Source: Oleispirillum sp963678075
Lineage (GTDB): Bacteria; Pseudomonadota; Alphaproteobacteria; Rhodospirillales; Rhodospirillaceae
Direction: 5' to 3'
Length of the DNA stretch: 64,000 bases
Assembly: GCA_963678075.2 (NCBI GenBank)
Contig: CAXXPK010000003.1
Coordinates: 744,001 to 808,000, forward strand
Within the stretch, counting starts at the first letter, position 1. Every line of letters begins with the position of its first letter. This document shows positions 26,720 to 36,098 of this stretch, in pieces. The position numbers and the translations under genes are program-made. The notes beneath the pieces are model-generated. The model worked only from the letters and a program-made list of their open reading frames with translations, ran no database searches and was not told where the DNA came from.

Positions 26720-27937
26720 ATGGCCCGTATTGTCCAAAAATTCGGCGGAACCTCGGTTGCGAACATGGAACGCATCCGCAATGTCGCCCACCTTGTCAAG
26801 AAAGAGCTGGATGCCGGTAACCAGGTGGCGGTGGTGCTTTCGGCGATGTCGGGAGTGACCAACCAGTTGGTGGCGTACTGCCAGGAAGCCGCCGAGCTTT
26901 GCGATCCTCGCGAATATGACACGGTGGTATCGACCGGCGAACAGGTCACGGCCGGTCTTCTGGCGATCATCCTGCAGTCCATGGGAATTCCGGCGCGGTC
27001 GTGGACCGGCTGGCAGGTTCCGTTTCACACCGACGATGCCCACGGCAAGGCGCGCATCGTCGATATCGAAACCGACGAACTGCTGAGCCGGATGGCCGCC
27101 TGCGAGGTGCCGGTTGTGGCGGGCTTCCAGGGGGTCGGCAACGACGACCGCATCACCACCCTGGGCCGTGGCGGCTCGGACACCTCGGCGGTGGCGCTGG
27201 CGGCGGCCTTGGGGGCTGATCGTTGCGACATCTATACCGACGTCGATGGCGTCTATACCACCGACCCCCGCATCGTGCCGAAGGCACGCAAGCTGCCGCG
27301 CATCACCTACGAGGAAATGCTGGAAATGGCGTCCTTGGGCGCCAAGGTGCTGCAGACGCGCTCGGTTGAAATGGCGATGAAGTATCGCGTCAATTTGCAA
27401 GTGCTGTCGAGCTTCGAGGAAGTTCCCGGAACCCTGGTTTGCGACGAGGAAGACATCGTGGAAAAGGAAATTGTCAGCGGTATCGCCTATAGCCGGGATG
27501 AGGCCAAGGTGACCCTTCAGGGGGTGCAGGATCACCCCGGCATCGCGGCGGCGATCTTCGGCCCTCTGGCCGAGTCTAATATCAACGTCGATATGATCGT
27601 TCAGAACGTGTCCGAGCAAGGGCATACCGATGTCACCTTCACGGTGCCGCGTACCGATCTGCCGCGCGCCCTGAAGGTTCTGGCGAAAATTCAGGAATCG
27701 GTCGAGATTCGCGATCTCTCTTACAGCGACACCGTGGTCAAGATTTCGGTGATCGGGGTTGGTATGCGGACCCACGCGGGTGTCGCACAAAAGATGTTTT
27801 CCGCCCTTGCGGAACGCAGCATCAATATCCCTGTGATAAGCACTTCCGAGATCAAGGTGAGCGTCCTGATCGAGGAGGAATACACCGAACTGGCGCTGCG
27901 TGCTCTGCACACGGCCTATGGACTGGATGCAAGCTGA
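26720..27937 (+). CDS. lysC: Aspartate kinase (lysine/threonine-regulated type)
   Basis: Aspartokinase, 405 residues, the first step toward lysine, threonine and methionine. The N-terminus KFGGTSVANMERI is the kinase signature; GRGGSDTSAVALAAAL and DVDGVYTTDPR are the nucleotide and aspartate sites. Two C-terminal ACT domains follow (from about residue 265), including GIAAAIFGPLAESNINVDMI and MRTHAGVAQKMFSALAERSINI. The latter end at residue 405 is the usual length. Divergent from ubiG across about 150 bp that should contain both promoters. Confidence 0.96.
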   Translation: MARIVQKFGGTSVANMERIRNVAHLVKKELDAGNQVAVVLSAMSGVTNQLVAYCQEAAELCDPREYDTVVSTGEQVTAGLLAIILQSMGIPARSWTGWQVPFHTDDAHGKARIVDIETDELLSRMAACEVPVVAGFQGVGNDDRITTLGRGGSDTSAVALAAALGADRCDIYTDVDGVYTTDPRIVPKARKLPRITYEEMLEMASLGAKVLQTRSVEMAMKYRVNLQVLSSFEEVPGTLVCDEEDIVEKEIVSGIAYSRDEAKVTLQGVQDHPGIAAAIFGPLAESNINVDMIVQNVSEQGHTDVTFTVPRTDLPRALKVLAKIQESVEIRDLSYSDTVVKISVIGVGMRTHAGVAQKMFSALAERSINIPVISTSEIKVSVLIEEEYTELALRALHTAYGLDAS

Positions 27938-28061
27938 AGCATCCGAATGCCCTTCCCGCAGCCGATCGCCGTGGGCGGAGGCGCCGGTCGGCGACGCGGC
28001 GGACGGGCGGAACGGTCCGCCTGTCGCGCCCTTTGTCTTTTATTGGGGAGCCCGGACCGCG

Positions 28062-29129
28062 ATGAGCAGGACTCAGCAAGCATATCAAGACCTGGACCGT
28101 CTGTGGCGGCGCGGGCGTGATTTCCTGGGGTGCGATTTCGCGATTCTCGGTGGGGCGATGTCCTGGGTGTCCGAGCGCAATCTGGTTTCCGCCATGTCCA
28201 ATGCCGGTGGTTTCGGGGTGATCGCCTGCGGTTCGATGCCGCCGAAGCTTTTGGCCGCCGAGATCGCCGCGACCCAGGCGCTGACCGATCGCCCCTTTGG
28301 CGTCAATTTGATCACCATGCATCCGCAGTTGGATGCCTTGATCGACGTGTGCGGCGCCGCGGGGGTCGGCCATGTGGTGCTGGCGGGTGGCTTGCCGCCC
28401 TCCTCCTCGATCAAGCGGGTCAAGGAATTCGGCGCGAAGGCGATTTGCTTCGCCCCCGCCCTGGTGCTGGCGAAGAAGTTGGTGCGCGCCGGGGCCGATG
28501 CCCTGGTCATCGAGGGGGCGGAGGCGGGCGGTCACATCGGTCCGGTTTCGACCTCGGTCCTGGCGCAGGAAATTCTGCCGGTGATGGGGCGCGCGGTGCC
28601 GATCTTCGTGGCGGGTGGCATCGGTCGTGGCGAGGCCATGCTTTCATATCTGGAAATGGGGGCCTCCGGCGTGCAGTTGGGGACCCGTTTCGTCTGTGCC
28701 CACGAATGCGTCGCGCATCCGCGTTTCAAGCAGGCGTTCATTCGCGCTTCGGCGCGTGACGCGGTGGTTTCGGTGCAGATCGATCCGCAGTTTCCGGTGA
28801 TTCCGGTACGCGCCATCGCCAATGCCGGAACCGATCGTTTCATGGAAGTGCAGCGCTCGGTGATCGAGAAATTCCACCACGGTGAAATGGACCAAAAGAC
28901 CGCGCAGTTGGAGATCGAGCATTTCTGGGCGGGCGCCTTGCGCCGCGCGGCGATCGACGGCGATGTCGAAAACGGTTCGTTGATGGCCGGGCAAAGCGTC
29001 GGCATGGTGACGGCGGAGCAGAGCATCGCGGCGATTTTCGCCGACATCATCGGTCAGGCGCTGGATGCTCTCGACGCGCGGGTGGCGCTGGCCACCCCGA
29101 CGCCTGAGGAAGCACAGGGCGTCGCCTGA
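28062..29129 (+). CDS. FMN-dependent nitronate monooxygenase family protein
   Basis: A 355-residue TIM-barrel flavoprotein of the 2-nitropropane dioxygenase/nitronate monooxygenase family. Visible features are MSNAGGFGVIACGSMPP near residue 45, FGVNLIT, the phosphate-binding VIEGAEAGGHIGP and FVAGGIGRGEAM, and LGTRFVCAHE. It oxidises nitronates or reduces related flavin substrates; the real substrate here is unknown. Positioned between lysC and ptsP, it overlaps the ptsP start by 1 bp (TGATG). ATG 28062 was chosen over longer in-frame sequence that lacks similarity. Confidence 0.88.
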   Translation: MSRTQQAYQDLDRLWRRGRDFLGCDFAILGGAMSWVSERNLVSAMSNAGGFGVIACGSMPPKLLAAEIAATQALTDRPFGVNLITMHPQLDALIDVCGAAGVGHVVLAGGLPPSSSIKRVKEFGAKAICFAPALVLAKKLVRAGADALVIEGAEAGGHIGPVSTSVLAQEILPVMGRAVPIFVAGGIGRGEAMLSYLEMGASGVQLGTRFVCAHECVAHPRFKQAFIRASARDAVVSVQIDPQFPVIPVRAIANAGTDRFMEVQRSVIEKFHHGEMDQKTAQLEIEHFWAGALRRAAIDGDVENGSLMAGQSVGMVTAEQSIAAIFADIIGQALDALDARVALATPTPEEAQGVA

Positions 29130-31390
29130 TGCCAGCCGATGCCGCCGCCGTCTCGCGCCGCCTTCTCGGTCGCATCCGCGACGTGATGGCGAAGCCGGGG
29201 CTGCCGGAAGAGCGCCTTAACGTCATCGTGCGGTGCATTGCCGAGGATATGCGGGCGGCGGTGTGTTCCTGCTATGTGATGCGCGCCGGCGAAGTGCTGG
29301 AGCTGTTCGCCACCGAGGGTCTGCGCGAAAGCGCGGTGCACCAGACCCGTCTGCGGGTCGGCGAGGGGCTGGTCGGTTTCATCGCGGCGCATCCGCGGTC
29401 CCTGGCCTTGTCCGATGCCTGGTCGCACCCGAACTTCGCCTATCGCCCGGAAACCGGGGAAGAACCGTACCGGTCCTTCCTGGGCGTGCCGATCGTGCGT
29501 GGTGCGCGGGTGGCGGGCGTGTTGGTGGTGCAAACCCCTGAGACCCGCGAATTCGCGCCCGAGGAAGTCGAGGCGCTAGAAACCGTTGCTATGGTTCTGG
29601 CGGAATTGCTGACTGCGGGCAACCTGATCGACCGGCGGGAACAGATTCCAGTGGACGGCAATGCCCTGGTGCCGTTGCGCATCAACGGCCTCAAACTGTC
29701 CGAGGGGCTGGGGGTCGGGGTCGCCTATCTGCACCGCAAGATTCCCTTCATCAAGAAGATGGTCGGCGAGACCCCGGAGCATGAGGCCAAGCGCTTCGAC
29801 GAGGCTTTGGAACACATGCACCTGGCGTTGGACGAGATGCTGGCCGCCGAGGAAATCGGCAAAAGCGAATACCGCGACATCCTGGAAGCCTATCGCATGT
29901 TCGCCGCCGATCGCGGCTGGATCGAACGGATCCGTGCCCACATCCAAGGTGGTCTGTCGGCGGAAGCGGCGGTGCAGCGCGCGCAGGAGGAAAATCGCGT
30001 TCGCATGCAGGATGTGACCGATCCCTATTTGCGCGAACGTTTGTGCGACCTCGAAGACCTCACCGATCGTCTGACCCTGCACCTGATGGGGCAGGATACG
30101 GCGGAGCGCAAGGCCTTGCCGCCGCATGCCATTCTGGTGGCGCGGACCCTGGGTCCGGCCGACCTATTGGATTACGATCTGTCCCGCGTGCATGGCGTGG
30201 TGTTGGAGGAAGGGTCCCCCGGCATGCATGTCGCGATCATCGCGCGGGCCTTGAGTATTCCGATGGTGGCGCGGGTTCCGGCGGTTCTGGGTAAAATCGG
30301 GTCCGGCGATCCGGTGATCGTCGATGGCGACAACGGCAGTGTTTTTATCCGTCCAGGCGAGGACATCACCGCCAGTTTCGTCGCCACCGTGCGGATGCGC
30401 CGGGAAAAGCAGAAGGCCTATGCCACGTTGCGCGATCTTCCCGCGTGTTCGCGTGACGGGGTGCGGGTCTCCTTGCTGATGAACGCCGGTCTGTTGGCGG
30501 AGATGCCGATTCTTCATCAGGTCAATGCCGACGGCATCGGTCTTTACCGCACCGAGTTGCCGTTCATGGTGCGTGCCGACAGTCCCGATGTCGATGTTCA
30601 AACCGCGTTTTACCGCTCGGTGATGGATCAGGCGGGGGATCGTCCGGTGTGCTTTCGTACGCTGGACGTCGGCGGCGACAAGATGCTGCCCTATTGGCAG
30701 AACGTGGGGGAGGAAAATCCCGCCATGGGCTGGCGGTCGATCCGCATCACCCTGGATCATCCGGCGATCATGCGCCACCAGTTGCGCGCGCTGATCCGCG
30801 CGGCGGATGGGCGTCCGCTGTCGGTGATGTTTCCGATGGTCGCCGAGGTCGCGGAGTTCGACGCGGCGCGCCGCATCCTTGATCTCGAACTGATGCGTGC
30901 CGAACGCCGTGGCGATGCTCAGCCGAGCACGGTGGAGGTCGGTTGTATGATCGAGGTGCCGTCCCTGGCTTTCCAATTGCCGCAGTTGTTGAAACGCGTC
31001 GATTTCCTGTCGGTGGGATCGAACGATCTGGCGCAGTTCCTGTTCGCGCGGGATCGCGGCAACCAGCGTATCGCCGAACGTTACGATTTGCTGTCGCCGT
31101 CATTCCTAAGCTTCCTGGAACGCATCCTCGACGCCTGCGACGAGGCCGGAGTCGCTTGCTCTTTGTGCGGCGAGATGGCGGCCAGTCCCCTGGACGCGAT
31201 GGCGCTGGTCGGTCTGGGTTTCCGCAAGCTTTCGGTGAATGGCCCGGCGATCGGCCCGGTCAAGGCGATGATCCGCAGCATGAGCGTCGCGGATACCGCG
31301 CACGTCGTGAAGAAGTTGATCCGTTCCTCGTCCCACAGCCTGCGGACGAACTTGGCCGGATACGCCCTCGACCACGCCGTGCAGATCTGA
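29129..31390 (+). CDS. ptsP: Phosphoenolpyruvate-protein phosphotransferase PtsP (EI-Ntr)
   Basis: Enzyme I of the nitrogen phosphotransferase system, 753 residues. An N-terminal GAF domain (residues about 20-165) precedes the EI-type core. The phosphorylated histidine is in EEGSPGMHVAIIARAL. PEP-binding features include GLYRTELPFM, FRTLDVGGDKMLPY, MFPMVAEVAEF, MIEVPSLAF, the SVGSNDLAQ motif and CSLCGEMAA near the C-terminus. It passes phosphate from PEP to NPr, linking carbon and nitrogen status. Start overlaps the preceding stop (TGATG), so translational coupling is likely. Confidence 0.95.
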   Translation: MPADAAAVSRRLLGRIRDVMAKPGLPEERLNVIVRCIAEDMRAAVCSCYVMRAGEVLELFATEGLRESAVHQTRLRVGEGLVGFIAAHPRSLALSDAWSHPNFAYRPETGEEPYRSFLGVPIVRGARVAGVLVVQTPETREFAPEEVEALETVAMVLAELLTAGNLIDRREQIPVDGNALVPLRINGLKLSEGLGVGVAYLHRKIPFIKKMVGETPEHEAKRFDEALEHMHLALDEMLAAEEIGKSEYRDILEAYRMFAADRGWIERIRAHIQGGLSAEAAVQRAQEENRVRMQDVTDPYLRERLCDLEDLTDRLTLHLMGQDTAERKALPPHAILVARTLGPADLLDYDLSRVHGVVLEEGSPGMHVAIIARALSIPMVARVPAVLGKIGSGDPVIVDGDNGSVFIRPGEDITASFVATVRMRREKQKAYATLRDLPACSRDGVRVSLLMNAGLLAEMPILHQVNADGIGLYRTELPFMVRADSPDVDVQTAFYRSVMDQAGDRPVCFRTLDVGGDKMLPYWQNVGEENPAMGWRSIRITLDHPAIMRHQLRALIRAADGRPLSVMFPMVAEVAEFDAARRILDLELMRAERRGDAQPSTVEVGCMIEVPSLAFQLPQLLKRVDFLSVGSNDLAQFLFARDRGNQRIAERYDLLSPSFLSFLERILDACDEAGVACSLCGEMAASPLDAMALVGLGFRKLSVNGPAIGPVKAMIRSMSVADTAHVVKKLIRSSSHSLRTNLAGYALDHAVQI

Positions 31391-31564
31391 CGAGAGTCTT
31401 GTATTCCAAGGCATTCCAGAGAGTGGCCCGTGTGAAACCGCGGTACTCGGGCATTGCCGGATAGGGTGGTTGCGGGCATACTGGGCGTCGATCTGCGGGT
31501 GCCGCGGTGAAATCGTCATGCCTGGACGCACGTAAGGACAACAGGTCAATCGAGGGAAGAGTCC

Positions 31565-32566
31565 GTGGAACAGCAGAACATGCCGTTAGAGCCGCAGTCC
31601 AGCGGTGCGCCGCAGGTGGGGGCCGAAGCGCCGGTAAAAGGGAGCGTTGGCGCGCTGTTGCAGGCATCGCGTCACCGTCTGGGGATCGACCTCGCGGTGA
31701 TCGCCGATACCTTGCGTATTCGTCTGGTCTATCTGCAAGCAATCGAGGACGGGCGCTACGAAGCCTTGCCCGGTGAGACCTACGCGGCGGGGTTCATTCG
31801 TTCCTATGCCGATCAGTTGGGACTGGACGGGATGGAGCTGGTGCGTCGCTTCAAGCTGGAAACCGGTAGTGCGCCGACGGTGGCGCCACAGCCTGTATCT
31901 TTTCCCAAGCTGGTCAAGACGTTGGGGCTGCCGATCGGTGCGATCGTCACCGTCGCGGTGGTGGTGGGCGGTTTGGCGCTGGGGGCCTGGTTCTTGTTCT
32001 CCAGCGGCGAGAGCACGTCCCTGCTGCCGAAGATTCCGGCGGCCCTGAACGAAAAGGTCGGAGCCCCGGCTTCGTCCGCGCCAGAGGTTGTGTCGCCGCC
32101 GCCGGAGCCGCCGAAGCCCGAGGCCGTCGTCGAGGAGCCGCCGAAGCCCAAGCCGGTCAAGGAGGCTCCGAAACCGGCGCAAATTACGCCGAAGCCTGTC
32201 GTCGAGGCGCCCAACCCCGCCGCGTCCGTCGAGGACGCGGCGGGGGTGCCGGAAACGGTGGCGCGCGGTCCCCGCGTTTACGGACAGGAAAATGCCGGCG
32301 CCCGCGTCGAGATCGTCGCTTCCGGCGATTCCTGGGTGCAGGTTACCGAAGGCGGCAGTCTGGTCCTGACCAGATTGCTGCATCTCGGCGATCGCTTCAT
32401 GGTGCCGAATCGCAAGGGTCTGTTGTTGATGACCGGCAATGCGGGTGGCCTGGAAATCCTGGTCGATGGTCGGAAGACCCAGCCGGTCGGCGCCGCCGGT
32501 CAGGTGATGCGCGACGTGTTGCTGGATGTCGACCGCCTGCTTGCCGGACGCAAAGCGTCCGAGTAA
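31565..32566 (+). CDS. rodZ: RodZ-like helix-turn-helix cell-shape protein
   Basis: A 333-residue protein with an N-terminal cytoplasmic helix-turn-helix (VGALLQASRHRLGIDLAVIADTLRI, YLQAIEDGRYEALPGETYAAGFIRSYA), one transmembrane helix (about residues 119-144), a Pro/Lys/Glu-rich periplasmic linker, and a C-terminal DUF4115 domain (RVEIVASGDSWVQVTEGG). This is the layout of RodZ, which tethers MreB to the wall-synthesis complex. Starts at GTG 31565 after GAGGGAAGA. Upstream of ispG, as in many alphaproteobacteria. Confidence 0.9.
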   Translation: MEQQNMPLEPQSSGAPQVGAEAPVKGSVGALLQASRHRLGIDLAVIADTLRIRLVYLQAIEDGRYEALPGETYAAGFIRSYADQLGLDGMELVRRFKLETGSAPTVAPQPVSFPKLVKTLGLPIGAIVTVAVVVGGLALGAWFLFSSGESTSLLPKIPAALNEKVGAPASSAPEVVSPPPEPPKPEAVVEEPPKPKPVKEAPKPAQITPKPVVEAPNPAASVEDAAGVPETVARGPRVYGQENAGARVEIVASGDSWVQVTEGGSLVLTRLLHLGDRFMVPNRKGLLLMTGNAGGLEILVDGRKTQPVGAAGQVMRDVLLDVDRLLAGRKASE

Positions 32567-32600
32567 GGACGATCCCCCCCAAAGAAATGACGAGGGCGTC

Positions 32601-33710
32601 TTGACCCTTCCCGATTATCGCCGGATCGCTCGCCGCAAAACGCGGCAGATTCGCGTCGGCTCCATCCTGGTCGGTGGCGATGCGCCGATCACCGTGCAGT
32701 CGATGACCAATACCCTGACCTCCGATGTCGAAGCCACGCTGGCGCAGATCCGCCGCATGGAAGCGGCGGGGGTGGACATCGTGCGGGTGTCCTGCCCGGA
32801 CGAGGACTCGACCCGGGCCCTGGCCGCCATCGTGCGGGGCACCGCGGTGCCGGTGGTCGCCGACATTCATTTCCACTATCGCCGCGCCATCGAGGCGGCT
32901 GAGGCGGGGGCCGCTTGCCTGCGCATCAATCCCGGCAACATCGGGTCCGCCGAACGGGTGCGCGAAGTGGTGCAAGCGGCAAAGGACCACGGCTGTTCAA
33001 TGCGGATCGGCGTTAATGCCGGCAGCCTGGACAAGGATCTTCTGGAAAAATACGGCGAGCCGCGCCCCGACGCGATGGTCGAAAGCGCCCTGATGCATGC
33101 CCGTATTCTGGAAGACAATGACTTCCTCGACTTCAAGATCAGCGTCAAGGCCTCCGATGTGTTCCTGGCAATGGCCGCCTATGAGGGACTGGCCGCCGCC
33201 TGCGATTATCCGCTGCACCTGGGCGTGACCGAGGCGGGGGGCTTGCGGACCGGCACCGTGAAATCGGCCCTGGGCATCGGCGGTCTGTTGCGGCAGGGGA
33301 TCGGCGATACCATCCGGGTGTCGCTGTCCGCCGATCCGGTGGAAGAGGTGCGGGTCGGTTTCGACATTCTGAAGTCCCTGGACCTGCGCCATCGCGGCGT
33401 GCGCATCGTTTCGTGTCCGTCCTGCGCGCGGCAGGGCTTCGATGTCGCTGCGGTGGTGGCGGAACTGGAACGGCGGCTGGAACACATCGTGCAGCCGGTG
33501 ACGCTGTCGGTGCTGGGGTGCGTCGTCAATGGCCCCGGCGAGGCAAGGTCCAGCGATATCGGCTTGACCGGAGGCGGCAAAAACACGCACAAGGTGTTCC
33601 TGGCGGGAGTTCCCGACCATACGGTCGGCACCGATGCGATTGTTGACCACCTGGTCGATCTGGTAGAAAAACGCGTTGCGGCGATGGGGGCCGCCACCCA
33701 GGCGGATTGA
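32601..33710 (+). CDS. ispG: 4-hydroxy-3-methylbut-2-enyl-diphosphate synthase IspG
   Basis: The Fe-S enzyme of the MEP isoprenoid pathway that converts MEcPP to HMBPP, 369 residues. Recognisable segments: VGGDAPITVQSMTNT, VRVSCPDED, ADIHFHYRRA, RINPGNIG, and cluster cysteines in SCPSCARQGFD and LGCVVNGPGEA. Start TTG 32601, with GAGG upstream, gives the usual N-terminus. An ATG at 32526 would overlap rodZ by 41 bp and add an unconserved extension. It belongs to the rodZ-ispG-hisS-prfA-prmC row. Confidence 0.93.
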   Translation: MTLPDYRRIARRKTRQIRVGSILVGGDAPITVQSMTNTLTSDVEATLAQIRRMEAAGVDIVRVSCPDEDSTRALAAIVRGTAVPVVADIHFHYRRAIEAAEAGAACLRINPGNIGSAERVREVVQAAKDHGCSMRIGVNAGSLDKDLLEKYGEPRPDAMVESALMHARILEDNDFLDFKISVKASDVFLAMAAYEGLAAACDYPLHLGVTEAGGLRTGTVKSALGIGGLLRQGIGDTIRVSLSADPVEEVRVGFDILKSLDLRHRGVRIVSCPSCARQGFDVAAVVAELERRLEHIVQPVTLSVLGCVVNGPGEARSSDIGLTGGGKNTHKVFLAGVPDHTVGTDAIVDHLVDLVEKRVAAMGAATQAD

Positions 33711-33746
33711 TTTCGCCCGCGGGATTTTCAAGGAAAGGAATACGGG

Positions 33747-35030
33747 GTGTCCACCCTTCAACCGGTGCGCGGGACGCACGATCTTCTGCCCGAGGAAATG
33801 CGGGCCTTTCGCCATGTCGTCGAAACCGGGCGCGCCACCGCCGCGTTGTACGGCTTCGCCGAAATGGCGACGCCGATTTTCGAATTTTCCGGCGTCTTCG
33901 CGCGGACCCTGGGGGATGCCTCGGACATCGTGACGAAGGAGATGTACACCTTCGCCGACCGCAAGGGGGAATCCCTGACTCTGCGTCCCGAAGGCACGGC
34001 GGGCATTGCGCGCGCCTTTATTTCCAACGGGTTGTCCAACAATCTGCCGTTCAAGGTATTCTATTCCGGGCCGATGTTCCGCTATGAGCGTCCGCAAAAG
34101 GGGCGGCAGCGGCAGTTCCACCAGATCGGCGCCGAGCTTCTGGGGGTGGCCGAGCCGCAAGCAGATGTTGAGGCGATCGCCATGGGCCGCCAGATCCTGG
34201 ATGCTCTGGGGCTGAAGGGCAACGTGACCCTGGAAATCAACACCCTGGGCGATACCGAAAGCCGTGAGGCGTATCGCGTCGCGTTGGTTGAGTACCTGTC
34301 CCGCCGCATCGACGATTTGTCCGCCGACAGCCGCGAACGCCTGGGGCGCAATCCCCTGCGCATTCTGGATTCCAAGGACGAGGGCGACCGCGCGGCGATC
34401 GCCGGGGCGCCGCTTCTGGGCGAATTCCTGAACGCCGCGTCGCGCGCGTTCTATGCCGAACTGAAGAACGGCCTGATGGACCTGGGCCTCGATTTCGTCG
34501 AGAACCCGCACTTGGTGCGCGGTCTGGACTATTACGGCCATACCGCCTTTGAGTTCACGACGGATGCCTTGGGGGCACAGGGCACGGTGATGGCCGGGGG
34601 GCGTTATGACGGCCTGATCAAGACTATGGGCGGTCCCGCGACACACGGTGTCGGTTGGGCCGCCGGGGTGGAACGCCTGTCGATGCTGCTGGCCGAGGCT
34701 CCGGCGGGTCCGCGTCCGGTGGCGATGATTCCGGCGGGCAACGATGCGGTGATCAAGCGCGAGGCGATGATCCTGACCGAACGGTTGCGGCGCGCCGGTT
34801 TCGCCGTGGATCTGGGCTTTTCCGGCAACATGGACAAGCGGATGAAGCGCGCTAACAAGCTGTCCGCCCGGGTCGCGGTGATCCTGGGCGAGGACGAGCG
34901 TCTGGCGCGCGCGGTGACGTTGCGCAACCTGGATTCTGGCGAACAGGCGACGGTGGCCCTGGACCGCATGGAGGAAACCCTGGCCCGCATGCTCTCCGGT
35001 GGAACGGAGGACGCATTCGGTGGCATTTGA
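33747..35030 (+). CDS. hisS: Histidyl-tRNA synthetase
   Basis: A class II aminoacyl-tRNA synthetase of 427 residues. The N-terminus VRGTHDLLPEEM, motif 2 GPMFRYERPQKGRQRQFHQIGAE, the HisA-type LVRGLDYYGHTAFEF and motif 3 VGWAAGVERLSMLL are all present, followed by the anticodon-binding domain. Start GTG 33747, about 36 bp after ispG. Its stop lies inside the first codons of prfA (start GTG 35020), so the two are translationally coupled. Confidence 0.96.
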   Translation: MSTLQPVRGTHDLLPEEMRAFRHVVETGRATAALYGFAEMATPIFEFSGVFARTLGDASDIVTKEMYTFADRKGESLTLRPEGTAGIARAFISNGLSNNLPFKVFYSGPMFRYERPQKGRQRQFHQIGAELLGVAEPQADVEAIAMGRQILDALGLKGNVTLEINTLGDTESREAYRVALVEYLSRRIDDLSADSRERLGRNPLRILDSKDEGDRAAIAGAPLLGEFLNAASRAFYAELKNGLMDLGLDFVENPHLVRGLDYYGHTAFEFTTDALGAQGTVMAGGRYDGLIKTMGGPATHGVGWAAGVERLSMLLAEAPAGPRPVAMIPAGNDAVIKREAMILTERLRRAGFAVDLGFSGNMDKRMKRANKLSARVAVILGEDERLARAVTLRNLDSGEQATVALDRMEETLARMLSGGTEDAFGGI

Positions 35031-36098
35031 GGACAAGCTTGCGCAGGTGGTGCGTCGTTTTGAGGAAGCGAACGGGCGGTTGAACACTGATCCGTCGCTG
35101 GACCCGGCGACGATGGCGGTCTTGTCGCGCGAAGTCTCGGAACTGGGGCCTTTGGTGGAACTGGTCGCCGCTTGGAACAAGGCCAAGGCCGACATGGCCG
35201 AGGCCGAGGCCTTTCTTCGCGATACCGACGACCCCGAGCTCAAGGCTCTGGCGCAAGAGGAATTCCATGCCGCCAAGGATCGTCTGCCCGGGATCGAGGC
35301 GGCGATGCGTCTGGCTCTGTTGCCGAAGGACGCGGACGACGCGCGCAACGCCATTCTCGAGGTCCGCGCCGGGACCGGCGGCGAGGAAGCCGCCCTGTTC
35401 GCCGCCGATTTGTTTCGCATGTATCAGCGCTATGCCGCCCTGCGCGGTTGGCGGATGGCGGTTCTGGATCTTAACGAAACCGGTATCGGCGGCATCAAGG
35501 AAGTGGTTGCCTCGATCTCCGGTTCCGGGGTGTTTGCCAAGCTGAAGTTCGAATCCGGGGTGCATCGCGTGCAACGGGTTCCGGCGACCGAGGCCGGGGG
35601 GCGTATCCATACCTCGGCGGCCACCGTGGCGGTGTTGCCCGAGGTCGAGGCCGTCGATATCGAGATCAAGGACTCCGATCTGCGGATCGATACCTTCCGA
35701 TCGCAGGGCGCGGGCGGGCAATCGGTCAACACCACGGATTCGGCGGTACGCATCACCCACCTGCCGACCGGCGTGGTGGTGCAGTGCCAGGACGAACGGT
35801 CCCAGGTCAAGAACAAGGCGAAGGCGATGATCGTGCTGCGCGCCCGCATGTACGAACATGCCCGCGCCGCCAAGGATCAAAGCCGGGCCGCGACCGTCGT
35901 TCCCAGGTCGGGTCCGGCGATCGTTCGGAACGTATCCGCACCTACAACTTCCCGCAGGGGCGGGTCACCGACCACCGCATCAACCTGACCCTCTACAAGA
36001 TTGACCAGATTATCGACGGGTCCTGCCTGGACGAGGTGATCGATGCCCTGGCCGCCGAGGATCAGGCGGCCCGCTTGGCTGCGTTGGAGGCGGAATGA
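35020..36098 (+). CDS. prfA: Peptide chain release factor 1, frameshifted near residue 291 as sequenced
   Basis: Release factor 1, which ends translation at UAA and UAG. GTG 35020 follows GGAGG. It shows the RF1 codon-recognition PAT motif in RVPATEAGGRIHTS and the catalytic GGQ at residues 232-234. Near 35892 the frame breaks: AKDQSRAA is followed by nonsense to a TGA at 35988, while the expected end (RRSQVGSGDRSERIRTYNFPQGR to ALEAE) continues in another frame to 36098. One added G in GCGACC restores a 359-residue protein, the normal length. Because map, sfsA and ubiG end in TAG, RF1 must work in this cell, so a sequencing error or very recent mutation is likelier than real loss. Confidence 0.85.
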
